A stretch of 64,000 bases of DNA from Nectonema munidae (GCA_030549495.1 JAUIRK010000172.1:124001-188000); one strand, 5' to 3'. Shown: positions 1 to 11,864, counted from the first letter of the stretch. Notes: generated by a model not told the origin, from the sequence alone. A program made the numbers and translations.

Positions 1-1005
1 AAAATTGAAGTTTTTCATTAATACAATAAATTAGTCAAGTGTAACTAAAACTAATATGAATATTAATAACACATTGCATCTCATTATTCTCAAATAACTA
101 TAGCTATGATAATATTTAAATTGTTTGTAGCACAGATAAAAATTGTCAAGTTTGCAAACGAATTTAATATAAATACCTAAAATTCATAGAAAAATATAAT
201 AGTTAGAGTAAATATAGAGGTACTTATTTACAAAAACTCACAAAAACACCAGTATCGAAAGGGCTAAATAGAAATTGTACTTTCGAAGATTATATAAAAG
301 CAATACTATTTTAAAATACAAATGGTAACCTTAAGAGATATGAAATTTTAATAACTACTTATCCTGCTTAAAAGTAATATAGAATGTAACCAAAGTTGTA
401 TTTAGAGACATTAATATTTCACATGTGAAGATAATAATAAAAACAAGTTTCATATAAAAATCGCAAGTTAAAAATGTCATGTGATATCAATATTATAACT
501 AACTTACGAGTAGTAAAAATGAAAATTTGAAAATCAAAGCAAAAGAAAATTATAAAAATCTCCATTTTTAAAAAACCGATAAAATGGCTGTACCATAAAA
601 ATGGTTGCCGTAAAAATTTCTGAATTTTGAGTGATCATAATATAAAATCTATTTGTTAGATTCTTATGTAACTTTACAAAATTATATATTTTATCATGTT
701 TTATTAATATTTGAAAGCTCAAGTCAATTCATTGATTATTTTAAAAGTTATTAGAGTTTTTCTTGTAAGATTTTATGTCAGCTCATTTTACAAGGACCGT
801 TGTTAGAATTTAATGAAGCCTCCATTTTGATAAACTTGGATCAAAATACAGATAAAATTAAATATGTTTTTTTTATAAAATTTTTTGATTATAATCAACG
901 AGTAGCTCTGGCTCATAATGAATGTATACTGCTATATATTAGAAATTCTGCTTCTTTTGCTTCTAATTCCCTCTGGAAGATCCACAAAGAGAAAGTATTT
1001 TCTAT
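1..1005. other. AT-rich stretch without recognised features
   Basis: Very AT-rich sequence with many short A and T runs. Short open frames occur on both strands but none shows family motifs, plausible splice-site pairs or biased codon use. I see no gene here. Confidence 0.5.
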
Positions 1006-1077
1006 CGCGTGAGTAAGGTTGATTGGATATTATGTTTCAATAACTCAGGGTCTTGACTTCGATCCCGCATCAAGCAA
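1006..1077 (+). repeat. tRNA-derived SINE, family A, 5' part
   Basis: The sequence opens with a box-A-like GTGAGTAAGGTTGATTGGA and contains the box-B-like TTCGATCCCGCATCAAGC. The same head recurs at 30681, 32705 (reverse), 39566 and 57316. Only the tRNA-like head is present; the downstream body seen in longer copies is missing. It matches a tRNA-headed, Pol III-driven SINE retroposed by LINE machinery. Confidence 0.75.
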
Positions 1078-1129
1078 GAATAAAGCTTAATATGAATTTT
1101 AAGCTTAATTCTACGATTCTTGTGGCGAC

Positions 1130-2030
1130 TATCAAATTCATCAACAAAGTATTCCAAATCTATTTTTCATCATATAATTTTTCTATTTAAAGTAGTGCAA
1201 TGTTAATTAATCTTTTACTTGTCATTGAGTTTCTCATAAAAGTCTTAACCAACTTCATTTTTGAAAAACTTCTTTCACATGTGGCACTTGTAACTGGTAA
1301 ATTAACAGATATAAGAAATAATCTGTACAAGCAATCAAAGGAGGCTTTATAGACAAAAATTCTACAAGTGATGTTGGCAACTTTGGTTCTTTTGAAAGTA
1401 GTTTTTTACAAATGGTATTTCATGATGTAAGTCATTTACATCCACAGAATATGTGGTTGCAAACACTTTCAAATATTCTTCTGATAAAAAAGTTTCACTT
1501 TCTGGACAAAATGCAGAAATGCCATGTAAAATTAGACTAGATTCTTCAGAAAATCGGCGATCTAACTCACTTATTAAGCAATCAAAAATATTATTAAAAA
1601 TTATAATGTGTTTATTTGAATTTAGAAAAATATTTTGTGAGTTAATTAAAGAAGTTTGGATGAATTTGTCTGGTAAGCTGTTGGTTTTTGAGATTCTGTA
1701 AGTGTTTCTGATTTCTTCCTGTTTGGTTGCTTTTGTTGCTTCCTGTTGGTTGTTTATTGGTGTGCAAGAAATTTGTTATATTGTGCCATTGAAAGTGAAG
1801 TAATTATTATTGAATATAATATTTAAAAGTTCTAAAACGTTGCTGGAAGAAAGTTTAGTGTATTTATCAAGATTAAAAATTTCATGTCTTTTTTCAAAAC
1901 TGTCAAGTGCAAGTTCTAAAAGAATGGGCGTAAAAAGGATTGGATGTCATAAGTGTAGTTTGTATTCGTTAAGTTTGATTAGAAGTTCTTTAATGTTTTT
2001 GATGGATTGATTGTTGTTGTTGGTCATGTG
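1130..2030 (-). pseudogene. hAT transposase remnant (ZMYM/TTF-type), C-terminal half
   Basis: Read on the minus strand, 1700-1450 encodes LDRRFSEESSLILHGISAF and continues to a hydrophobic segment. Then 1300-1140 encodes LPVTSATCERSFSKM followed by MTSKRLINIALL. This is the C-terminal dimerisation block of hAT transposases of the kind found in ZMYM1-like domesticated proteins (LPVssAsaERsFS...sRL..LAll). Further upstream, ELALDSFEKRHEIFNLDKY fits the same family. Several stops and frame changes interrupt it, and no start, zinc-finger region or terminal inverted repeats could be recognised. It is an old decayed DNA transposon, not a working gene. Confidence 0.7.
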
Positions 2031-2114
2031 TATTAGAAACTTTTTTTTGTTCATAATAAAAAGTTCTTTACTTATTTTTTGAATTTTAATAAAGTCAATC
2101 TCATTAAAAATATT

Positions 2115-2375
2115 GTGTTTGAATCTTTTGCTGACTCGAAGTTGGGAGTCTGAGAATTTAAAAGGATAGGAGTCAGAGTGGGTATCTAATAAAATTTAGC
2201 AGTCGAAGTCGGGGTTTTTTGAAGAATGAAAACAATGAGTTTTTGTAAGTATATGCACTGACCCTTCTTTAGTCTTCTTAAGATTTGTTTAAGTATTTGG
2301 AGTGAGGATGGGATTTTTGTAAGTACTTGAAGTCGAATTCGGTTATTTTTCACCCGACTCGGCAACACTCGTTTG
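2115..2375. repeat. GAGTCG-type subrepeat element
   Basis: Irregularly spaced GGGAGTC, GGAGTCAGAGT, AGTCGAAGTCGG and GAAGTCGAATTCGG units are separated by A/T-rich spacers, ending at ACCCGACTCGGCAACACTCG. Related fragments occur at 24640, 26675, 27457 and 36245. The pattern resembles short nonautonomous elements whose ends are made of degenerate GGAGTC tandem units. I cannot define termini or a target duplication. Confidence 0.5.
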
Positions 2376-4583
2376 AATAATAGCTTCTTTATGACACGTT
2401 TTTCAAGTTATTCAGTTTGTTATTGGTTAGTTTTATTTCTTTCATTTATTCCTTTCAAAAATGGATATTCTTCATAAATTCCAAATTTAAATGTGAAGCT
2501 GTGACACTTCGCCATGTGACATGTCGCTGCTTGATATCGTTTAGAATATGATTATTTTTTGTCATTCTTCACTCATTTTTTTCATCTTAGGGATGCGAAA
2601 ATTTAAATCAAAATTTGAAACTTATTGTCTTCAAAAACTCAATGCCACTAATGGGATTACTTCTAGCCATTTTTCTAGCACAGGTAAAACTAAAACTCTT
2701 TTTCAATATATGATTTCATTGCTTGATGATTACAAAATATTAGAAGTATATTTTAGGCATAATTATACACTAATTTACCAAAGTAATAGTAAAAGCATGA
2801 AATGAATTTTTGTTTATCTACCTAGTTGTCCTAAAACCATCTAATCTATTTTCATTGGAGCGAAGTTGAATGTATATGATAAGGGCTTGATTATAATCTT
2901 GTGAAGCACTTGGGACATGAAAGATTTTGGCCCATTTTAAAATATAACAATAATATTTTATTAAATTTAAATTGCGCTGAAAAGAAATAATAAAGTTTTT
3001 TTTTTTTTAAAAATTGCATAAAAAACGTCCAAAATTATGTACGAAATCTCATTGATACGAAATTTCTTAGGTACAAATGTTGTGCGCCAAATCAATGAAG
3101 TACGAAAATGTCTTTCGCCTCCTTTTTCTCAATAGATTTGAATTCTAATCTGTCACCAAGCGACTTTGCTGGGTGGCGAAGACAAAAGCAATTAATTTAT
3201 TTAGCCGTTCACAGCCAATATTTAAGAAATAATTTAATTTAATTAACAGATTAATATCAGAGTAGTTAACTGATAAAGAAAATGTTTATTTTGAACAAGA
3301 TTTACCCAAATTATTTTCATTAAACCAATTGAGTTTTAAATGATAAGGTTAAAAATTAACTCTTATTTTCAAATGTGATGATCGCAAAGAGGATATTGCT
3401 TTTGAAATAGCGACATGATAGAAATAAGTGAAGTGGACCAAATGTTTGTTGACCACTTCGTAAGCTTTATTTTCCCTTTAAGTTGCATGTAAAAAAAATT
3501 TATAAATGATGGATTAACAATATGACAGGAGACTTTGAAAGTGACAAAAATATACAAATATACCATGTAATTATAATAAAGTATTTATCATATTAAAACT
3601 AAAAGCTAGTTAAGATACAATTGCTTGGCGAATTATGTTAACACAGCATTGAAAGTTTTTTGATTATATCGGGGTTGATAACAATTTTGAATTGGGGGCT
3701 GTATTAAAATCCACTTTTAGCAGGCCATAATAAATTTTTATGAAAATTTTAAAAGCATACCAGTATATAGCAAATACATAAGTCTCCTTAAATATGCTAA
3801 TTGTAAAATATAATTTTTTTAATTATCTGTAGTTATTTTGGTTGATTTAGACACTCGTTTTTAATTTAACTTCACAAAATCTTCATGTTTGGGCTGAAAT
3901 TGTGAAAACTTTAAGAAAAATATTTAGAATGAAGAAAAAAGAAATCATATGGTGCAGTTTTATTACCATCAGTTTTCTTTTTTCTGGCATCAATATTATT
4001 AAAACAATGTACATGAGATATGGATATAATATTTCAATGCCATGGCTCAGACATGTACTGTTTTTAGATAAGTCAAACTGATTATAACTACGAGAACACT
4101 AATCTCTATGGAATCATCAAGATGATAAAGATCTCAGAAAGGCCCCTAAACGCTATTATTTCAAGAAAACGGCCCTTACTTATATGTTTTTTCTTTCGAA
4201 ATGACAAGATACATTGATTTCCATGCGAACCTTAAGCTTAGCGTTTACATTCCAACTGATTGATTTGATGTTACTGAAATTGATTATGATATTACCACTC
4301 TCACCTTATCTATATACCTTTCTTTCATTACTCGTAATTTTGTTTACAGCACTATCCCTTACCTTACAATCTGTGGAAAAAATAAAAATATTTTAGACAA
4401 TTTCAAATGGTGGAAAGAGGATCTAAACTTTTTTTTGACATTCAAAATTTATAGCTACTTATATAAATTATTTTTCAAAACATAAAAATCATATAAATTA
4501 TACAAAAAATTTAATACCCAACACTTTTAATTTGTAAATTTTCACAGCGCCCCTAACAGGGCCGTAGCGCGAAGGGGGGCTGT
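2376..4583. other. AT-rich stretch, no gene recognised
   Basis: Nothing coding is supported. Two small points stand out. At about 3049-3115, TACGAAAT-like words repeat (ACGAAATCTC, ACGAAATTTCTT, TACGAAAATGTC), possibly half of a decayed subrepeat element. The frame at 2548-2805 is open but has no recognisable motif. Confidence 0.4.
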
Positions 4584-4605
4584 CCCCCCCCCCCCCCCCC
4601 CCCCC
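4584..4605. repeat. Homopolymer C run
   Basis: About 22 consecutive C follow a GGGGGG run at 4574. The surrounding GCGCCCCTAACAGGGCCG (around 4550) looks like the end of a dispersed repeat. The exact run length is probably unreliable in the assembly. Confidence 0.6.
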
Positions 4606-4636
4606 GATTTTACTTTTCTCATACTTGTTTTCTTAT

Positions 4637-4790
4637 TACAGGTAGAAGCAGTGGCGTACCCAGGATATTTTTATAAGGGACAAAATCTTGTTGACAATCA
4701 GTGAGATGAGAATTATCTTTTAGCTCCTAATCAATATTGTATCGGATAGTGGGGTTCTCGAATAATCTGTTTAGATTATTCAAAGGCTTA
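4637..4790 (-). repeat. Dispersed repeat, inverted copy of 19740-19885
   Basis: The reverse complement of this segment matches 19740-19885 almost base for base. It includes GATTATTCGAGAACCC, CTATCCGATACAATATT, AGATAATTCTCATCTCACTG and GTACGCCACTGCTTCTACC. The other copy begins with a pogo/Tigger-like terminus, CAGTCAGACCTCATTTATCG, so both are probably pieces of one nonautonomous DNA transposon. The high identity suggests fairly recent spread. Confidence 0.75.
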
Positions 4791-6190
4791 TGGAGCAAAG
4801 ATGAACAGGATATTTTGATTCAATCAACTCCATTGTCAAAAACTACGAAAATCTTTTATATCTTTTTGAAGAATGTTCTTTATCCGATAATAATCACGAA
4901 CTCAGTATCAAAGCTCAAATCTTAGCTCAAAGTAAAATAAGAGCTAAAGTCTCTCGATGCAAATAGAGAAAAAACAGTTCATAACATAAAATAACATTTT
5001 TATTAAGCAAAAAGAAGGTTGTTCAAACCAATGAAAATTGCATCTAAAAATAATAACTTCAAATAATGAGATATTTGAGTTTTCATAAGACGAAATATCA
5101 CAAGTGTAAAAACTTGAGATGACTCCAATGGAAGTCTAATCTATTTTTAAATATATTTAATGTTGGTGCATCCACAATATTTTAAGGTGAAAACAGTTTA
5201 TATTGTTTTGAATCTCCTGTTCATGGTCCTTAAAATTTTAATTCCTATTAACACTTATGCACATTGCACAGTTACTTTAAAATACTCAAATACTCATGAT
5301 ATACTTTTTAAAAATTTAACTTCTATGATGCACGAGAGAAAAAAACTTATTCTGGTATCATATTTAGATTCATATACAAAAAATATTGATACTGATGAAT
5401 TGGTCAAGAAATTTTCTAACAAAACAAGAAAAATTCAACTATTTTGAGAGAGCATGTTGTTTTTCCCAAATGCGATACGTTTTTTTTCTATAAATAATTG
5501 TTTTATTTATTCATTACTTATTTTTAAAACCATTAAATTGCCCAATTTTAAATCAAAATATTCAGGTCCCCTCAACTTCCCCTTGTACCCCTCCTCCCAC
5601 TTCCAATTTCTGGCTACAGCCTTGGCCCCTAATAATTCCAAAATGCTCAATTGAGGGCGCTATTGTCCACTTTGAGAATCACTGATTTAACCAAACAAGA
5701 GATCTGTTTTTCTCTTTCCGATAAAAAGTGTTATCCTTTTCAGCATTTGATATTTTTGTATTTTCTCTTCATTCTCGTTATCCTTCTTCACAGTAAATTT
5801 CCTTTACAACCTTGATTTAGTTTCAGTATTTTTAACACTGCTATGAATAATTCTTTTTTAATTATAAATATTGAGGTGGGGGATACCGTGTTATTCTTGA
5901 TCAATTTTAAACCGCGCATCCCTCCATTCTCTCCAGTGAAATTTTACCAACTATGAGAAGTATTTTTAAAGGGTTCGTCACACCGCTGAATGACGTTTCG
6001 ACGCTGCGATACTTTTCGTCTTAAAATTTTCTGACTTTGGTGTATGCTAACCTTCGCACTACGGACTCCGTGCATTTTTTCCACGACACATTTTTAATCC
6101 CATTTTACAAAAAAAAATTCACTTTAAATAGTTTCAATTTATTTATTAGAAAAACTAAAGAGTTGAGATAACGGTTTTTTAAAAAATATA
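4791..6190. other. AT-rich stretch, no gene recognised
   Basis: An open frame at 5160-5447 has no motifs I can place. At 5668-5686, TTTGAGAATCACTG resembles the outward end of an hAT MITE, but no partner end or duplication was found. GACGTTTCGACGCTGCG and neighbouring words at 5990-6070 hint at another subrepeat terminus. Confidence 0.35.
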
Positions 6191-6194
6191 GTGT

Positions 6195-7065
6195 TTATAT
6201 ACATGTAGAACAAGCAATTTTACAGTGACTTTTGCAGATGAAATAAAGGCACTTTGAGTAATTTCTGGATGTTTTATTTCTTTTATTCAAACATATATAA
6301 CAAGCACCTCTATTTGAACACGACGGTTCATCGGAAAAACCGTAAAAATATAATAAAAATTTGATTTGCAAAGGAAGTTCAAGCATTGTTGCTCTTACCT
6401 TTATGCTTTCTTCAGCTCGGAGGAAAGAAAGTTTTTTTTATAAAAATCTTTTTACCACTTTGTCTTGAGTTGCGGAAAATGTTGGGTGATTTACACTGGG
6501 CTACAATTCATATGTTTAGACAAACGATGTCCAAGTAATTACAGAAAGCTGCTAAAGGCCATCTTCGGCATGGTTTGTATAATCTATAATTTTTGATCAT
6601 TCTATTAGCAACATCTACCCCAGACTTATATTTATTGTAGCAAAGTAAACTTTCAGGCTTAAAATGTTTTCCATTGTTTGAACATTTCTATGTTGTGATG
6701 ATAAAACATACACAACTTTGAAGTTTTTTCTGGCATGTCTTCTGGATATATAACACTAAGAGAGGCATAATCAGAATAAACTGTCCTACTTTCGCATTAA
6801 GAAAGCTTCAATGATTTAAAGTAGTCAGCTCTCAAAATTTTTGGGATAAACTTCGTTTCCATTAACAGTGCCACATAAAGTTATATTTTTTCTGTAGCAC
6901 CAAATTACAAAATCATGGCTTGTAAAAAATCTATTGGTGAAAACACCGCACCCAGAAGGAACTTTGGCATCTTCAATTAGCCTCTTACAAATACTAAAAG
7001 CTGAAAAGTAAGAACGATAATCTAAACCAGAAATATAAATTTCTGGCATCTTATTGCGAAATATT
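6195..7065 (-). pseudogene. piggyBac-family transposase remnant
   Basis: Three stretches in order on the minus strand fit piggyBac (DDE_Tnp_1_7). At 7049-6825, VFTNRFFTSHDFVIW matches the conserved dNFFTS motif and KNITLCGTVNGN the following GTxR-like block. At about 6655-6560, YKSGVDVANRMIKNY and PCRRWP match the YNkxMGGVDxxDq...rRWp motif. At 6310-6195, CYICLNKRNKTSRNYSKC followed by further Cys and His matches the C-terminal cysteine-rich domain. The reading frame changes between the blocks and no TTAA-flanked ends were identified. It is a dead cut-and-paste element. Confidence 0.8.
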
Positions 7066-8050
7066 GAAACCTAAATGATTAGCTAATGGTGGTCTTAAAA
7101 GGATGTAAAAATTTTTTGCGGATATTTCGCATCTGCCGTTACGGATCTCCGATACATCTCTAGTACATAATCACAAAACATAATGAGAACAAGTGATCTC
7201 ACACACAGCCAAGTTCAAAAATGTACACAATATTAAATCATTATGTACTACTTCTATAAACTATAGTAAACGTAATAAAATGGGAAACTAATTTGTCAGA
7301 TTCAAAAATTTTTTTAAATTAAGATGGCGTCAAATGAAAAATAAGTTAAACTCATAAATTTTTATAAACATAATTTTTTCTTTAAAATTCCTTATGAATG
7401 CAAACGAAATAAACTTCTTTTCAGTCAATTTTACCATAACTGTTTAAATAAAATGTTTTCCAAAAGGATATGAACCAAATTTTAACTTTTTTTATATAAG
7501 TTTCTTTGACTTTAAGAAAAATAAATTTGGCATGAAACTTTTTGGAAAGGAGATTTTTGAACTGGACAATTTTTAAACGCGGGATTTTTGAAATGGGGAA
7601 TTCTTGAACAGCACCATGACTGTGTGTGTTAGTTGTAGTAAGAGAAAGTAGAAGGTTGATATCAATACGTAGATTCATCTTTCTAATACAATCATCCAAA
7701 AATTTTACTACATTATTTTCTATATAATACACTAAATAATTATATATGTAGCCTCAAAAAATATTTTAATTAATTCTGATATATGAAATATTTTTAAAAT
7801 TCTTAACACCGCCCTTTCTTAGCTAAAGAGGTTCTGGACCAGCTTCTAGGTATCTACTCTACTAATAAAATTTAATTACCTGACCTAAACTCTGCCTTTT
7901 AAAGCAAAAGCCACCACGGACCTTTCAAGACATATTCCACTTTCCATAGGACTTTTCCTAATCATTGAAAGATTTGATCTTTGTTTTTGTAATGATTTTG
8001 TCAATGCAGAAAGATAATAATAACATTGATGAAAATATTTTTGCTTTTAG
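7066..8050. other. AT-rich stretch, no gene recognised
   Basis: No coding similarity is visible. Near 7115-7150, GCGGATATTTCGCATCTGCC and GTTACGGATCTCC are locally GC-richer and may be the end of a mobile element. The stretch ends at a good splice acceptor (TTTTTGCTTTTAG) at 8050. Confidence 0.35.
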
Positions 8051-8266
8051 ATTGGCGATATCATAAGCTCGATAAACATCGCAAGGAATGCAAAGATCAA
8101 AGAGAAGTATTCGAACAAGATGCAATCGAAAAAAGAAAAGCACGAGGGCGATATTAACCACAACAAAAATGTGGACTTTCGCTCCAAGATCCGTGAATTG
8201 CCTGGATTCAATGATAATCACTTTTTATACGGCGAATCCTTGAATTTTTCTACTGATGAACTTTAA
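8051..8266 (+). CDS. Candidate terminal coding exon of an unrecognised gene
   Basis: Immediately after the acceptor TTTTTGCTTTTAG, a frame of 71 codons runs to TAA at 8264-8266. It begins IGDIISSINIARN, continues through a Lys/Glu-rich middle (KEKYSNKMQSKKEKHEG) and ends RELPGFNDNHFLYGESLNF then STDEL. Codons are markedly G/C-ending (ATC, AAG, TCG, GGC, CGC), unlike the surrounding DNA and unlike the transposon scraps nearby. The frame has a stop directly upstream of the acceptor, so it can be coding only as a spliced exon in phase 0. AATAAA follows 82 bases after the stop. I do not recognise the protein and found no upstream exon. It may be the last exon of a gene entering from the left, or a chance or foreign fragment. 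Confidence 0.45.
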   Translation: MGDIISSINIARNAKIKEKYSNKMQSKKEKHEGDINHNKNVDFRSKIRELPGFNDNHFLYGESLNFSTDEL

Positions 8267-8347
8267 TTAACAAAACTCATTTCCTCTTAAAATCCTTGCA
8301 GGCATTTTTCCTCGAAACATTTGAAACTTTATTTTCAGTCAACAGTA

Positions 8348-8353
8348 AATAAA
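8348..8353 (+). terminator. Possible poly(A) signal for the 8051-8266 exon
   Basis: AATAAA lies about 82 bases after the stop of the candidate exon. The hexamer is common by chance in such AT-rich DNA, so its weight comes only from its position. Confidence 0.3.
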
Positions 8354-9208
8354 ATTTACCTTTGGTTTTTTTCGTTATCGTCCGTATGAAAAACATGTTT
8401 AATTTTTTTCCGGTTGATTACGTTCTGCAATGCGATACAAAGGTATTTTATGAACATCATAGATATTCAGGATACTAATTAAATTAAACTAACATGATTA
8501 TATCCAGACTTTGAAAATCTCAGACTAAAGAGATATTGAAATGTGGGATTGAAATTTGAAACACGTGAAAGATATGTTGTATTGCCTGCTTTTTTGTAAC
8601 GAAGAGTCAAAATGATCATAATAATATTTAAAGGCGAATTATAATTATTCACAGAAATTATACAATTGAAGAAATCGTTTAGCTGAAAGAAGACTAAATT
8701 AATTCAAAAATGTGTACTGTTAATTTGGAAATAAATAAACGTAAAAAAGAATTAATAAAAATTTAATCAATAATCATCATCATGTGAGAAAGATCGCTTG
8801 CATGATTTCCTTAGAAAACTTTTATATCAATACAGGATTCTGAAGCTTCGTTAGGAAATCAAGAAATAATACTTCCCAAAATGCTGAATCTGAATAAAGG
8901 AAATTTTTATTGTCAATATTTTTCGATCAAACTCTTATAAACATTTCTAAAATAAACAATGAAGACAATAATTCGAAGCATGATTTAATAAAAAATTTGA
9001 ATCAGATTTAACATGCATACCCATAATCAGTGGCATAGGGCCCAGGCGCAGAATTTATTTATGATTCGCCACATTTTATATATATAACTTCTTACTAAAT
9101 ATTTTGTCACTTATCTAATAATTTTATTTTAGATAGAAAACAAATTGTATCCTACAAAAATACTTTGTCTTCACTCACTTGCACTAACACGGGTGTCCTG
9201 TCCTATAA
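8354..9208. other. AT-rich stretch, no gene recognised
   Basis: No feature is supported. At about 9026, CAGTGGCATAGGGCCCAGG resembles the CAGTGGCGTA-type repeat end also seen at 4650 and 19054. Confidence 0.4.
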
Positions 9209-9352
9209 GGATTAGTGTTAGGTCCATCATTATTCATTATATACATAAATGATATTGATAAATGTAATCGTAAAGAATACACTGAACTGAAAAGGAGTTT
9301 ATTTTTATATGCAGATGACATCACATGCATAGTTAATCCAATATACAAATAA
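9209..9352 (+). pseudogene. LINE reverse transcriptase fragment with YADD
   Basis: This 47-codon frame begins GLVLGPSLFIIYINDI, the conserved block preceding the catalytic centre in jockey/CR1-like non-LTR retrotransposons. It continues to LFLYADDITCIVNP, with the YADD metal-binding motif at 9308-9319. The element's C-terminal reverse transcriptase region resumes at 10800, so later insertions and deletion split this LINE. The upstream part of the polymerase is not recognisable. Confidence 0.8.
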
Positions 9353-9379
9353 TGACTAGGGAGGCTATGTTCAACTTTC

Positions 9380-9815
9380 GGTTCCTATTTTGCAAGATAT
9401 AAGTTTTGATTACGTCATTCGGGGAGACGATGTTATAAATGTTATTACCTATATTTTTGCAATTTGTACGATTTTAAATAATATATTTGTCAAATAAACA
9501 AAATAAAATTCTGTAATTAAAGAATCGAAAAATATTCAATTTTCTGTTCATTGTAAGATTTAATATAACTCATTCGGAAAGACGATGTTATAAAAGTTAT
9601 TACCTATCTTTTTTTGCAATTTGTACGATTTTAAATAATATATTTGTCAAATAATTAAAATAAAATTCGGTAATTAAAGAATCGAAAAATATTCAATTTT
9701 CTGTTCATATTTTCCTAGATGTAAGATTTGATATACCTCATTCGGCGAGAAGATGTTATAAAAGTTATTTATATTTTTGCAATTTGCACAATATTAAAAA
9801 TTATAACAACATTTT
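9380..9815. repeat. Tandem repeat, about 155-168 bp, 2.5 copies
   Basis: The word CATTCGG(N)GAGA(C/A)GATGTTATAAA starts at about 9416, 9571 and 9739, giving periods of 155 and 168. Between these, GCAATTTGTACGATTTTAAA and AAAGAATCGAAAAATATTC repeat in order. The array lies between the two LINE fragments and just before the piggyBac remnant, so it is either part of that inserted element's subterminal region or a small satellite. Confidence 0.8.
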
Positions 9816-9905
9816 CTGATGACATTTCTTCATGCTCTATTTGAGAAAGTTTTGTATTGGGATTTACTCAAAAAAATTCAGATTACTTAAACAATACTTA
9901 TCATT

Positions 9906-10611
9906 ATGTTACTGATAACTATTTTAAGTACTTATATTTTTGAAAAAATGACAGAAGAACAGAAAAAAATAACAAGTACTTTTAACAGAAATAGAATCAC
10001 TGAAATTCCATTTATGTCCAAAAAGAAATGTCTAAGAAAAACAGGTTATTTTGGAGAATTTTTTGAAAAAACATGTGGAGATTTTGTTGGTTCTAATGTT
10101 TTAAATTCTAATCCAGTTGAAGAAATTGTTCGTTATTCTAAATCTTTAAAAAAACGAGTAAAAATTGCAATTCCTACTTCAATAAAGTTTTATACCACTC
10201 AAATGCGATAGGCAGATAGAATGAACCAAAACGTGGGAAAATATAGAGCTCCACTACATGGCAAAAAAATGGTACTTTCCCATTATAACTCATCATTTTT
10301 ATTCGACAGTCAATCAAAGCTGGATAATATTTTAAATGAGTGAAGATGGGAAAAAAATATCACAGCTTGATTTTACAAGAACTATGGGTTTAATACTCCT
10401 CAAAACACATCCAGTATGTCCACAACCCCAAAAATCAACAGCTTTAGCAAATCCTCTTTCTGAAATAATATTTGATAATTTGGATCATGTGATTATCCCA
10501 ATCACAGAAACGTTGCAAAATGACCCATCTAGAAAAAAACTCATTAGATTTAGATACTGCAAAAATAAATGTCAAACTAAATGTAAAAATCTTTATATTT
10601 TTATATTGTGA
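9906..10611 (+). pseudogene. piggyBac-family transposase remnant inside a LINE
   Basis: The first frame (9906-10211) ends LKKRVKIAIPTSIKFYTTQM, matching the piggyBac block that precedes GVDxxDq. The same frame continues past an in-frame TAG at about 10209 as ADRMNQNVGKYRAPLHGKK. After a frame change near 10264 the reading is KWYFPIITHHFYSTVNQSW, the KWYwPlf...NAW motif. It goes on through GKKISQLDFTRTMGL to a cysteine-containing end (FRYCKNKCQTKCKN), as in piggyBac C-terminal zinc-binding tails. Breaks: one in-frame stop and at least one frameshift. The N-terminal catalytic half is absent. It differs in sequence from the piggyBac remnant at 6195-7065. Confidence 0.75.
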
Positions 10612-10799
10612 ACAAAATAAATATTTGTTTTCATCCAAAACTAACCTTAGGCAAATAGAGTTTTTTTTGTTATGAAATGACCATCAAGAATGGGTAACTA
10701 TCTCTTTTCCTTTTGAAACCGTAAAAAAAATTTAACTTGTTAGGTTTGATTATAAAAAAAAAATTTTTTGTTAAAAAAGTTTGATTAATAATAATTACT

Positions 10800-11330
10800 A
10801 GTGATAATGTAAAATGGAATAATCATCTCTCGTATATAATATCTAAATTAAACAGAGTTATTGGTTTATTAAAATTCTTTAGATTATATTTCTAGGTTGA
10901 TATAAAAATATTATTATATAATGCCATCTTTTCACTACATTTATTATATGGTATGTATGGGCGCCGAAAACAACACAATTTTGAAATTACAAAAAAAATG
11001 AGATGTATATTTAATTTAGGTTTTCACTAACATACAATACAAGTATTCATTTCCACGAAAATTTTTAAATTTGCAGATTTAATGAATTATATATTACTTT
11101 ATTTTTACATGATTTTTCTTTATCAGAACTGCCACCAATTTTTTCTAATCTTTTGGCTATAAATTCTCAAACTCCAAATTATTCTAATCAATTTCTTTGT
11201 AAAGCAAGAATGCCTTTTTCAAATTCGACCAAACAATCTATATTCTACAAAGCACCTCAAATATGGAACAAATCCTAACACTTTGAAATCAACACATCAA
11301 GATTCAATATTTATAAAGTGTTTTTTGTTT
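10800..11330 (+). pseudogene. LINE reverse transcriptase, C-terminal portion
   Basis: Reading begins SDNVKWNNHLSYIISKLNRV, followed by VIGLLKFFRLYF and LLYNAIFSLHLLYGMYG. This corresponds to the thumb region after YADD in jockey/CR1-like elements (LGxxidxxLxWxxHI...lyxsliyshLlYgi). Several stops and at least one frame change follow. It is very likely the continuation of the LINE whose YADD block lies at 9209-9352, separated by later insertions. Confidence 0.7.
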
Positions 11331-11864
11331 ATTATTTATTCGATACACTTATATATTGTAATTATTATATACTTAAACTGAAACTTATATTCAATTATCA
11401 TGATTATGTTTGGTAGACCTAAAGCAAAATTTTTTTCTCTTTGGTCAGCCATCGTTGTTCTATTATTCTGTTTTTTCAAATCTCTAAGTTGATACCGTCA
11501 TTCGACTACCTAAACACATTCAAACTTAATTTCCAAAAAGTTTGAATTCATATAATTTACTAATGGAAAGATCAAAATAATTAATGAATAAATTTCAATT
11601 AAAAAATATGGAAGAAATAAAAAGTTTTATAAATAGGGAAATATTTAGAAACTTCGTTATTTTAACGCCATCTATACATATTTGAAAAACTTGCAAAAAC
11701 GGATTATATTAGATACTCCCTTGAAAATTTAAAATATATACAGTGTTGAACGCATAACACTTTATATATTTGATTTTTTTCAATAATCATGGCTACTTTT
11801 TAAAAATGCCAATCATAATTTTGATTGATGAGAAATATATCTAATTAAATATTCCTTCAAATTT
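11331..11864. other. AT-rich stretch, no gene recognised
   Basis: Nothing beyond simple AT-rich sequence is seen. It may be the 3' tail of the LINE followed by unique DNA. Confidence 0.4.

Noticed and set aside
3049-3120. A foldback element of TACGAAAT units (also 5990-6070 and 60135-60195)
   Set aside because: Repeated words are visible but no inverted second arm or target duplication could be found.
5160-5447. A 95-codon plus-strand gene
   Set aside because: Open by length alone; no motif, no clear splice signals, AT-driven amino acid composition.
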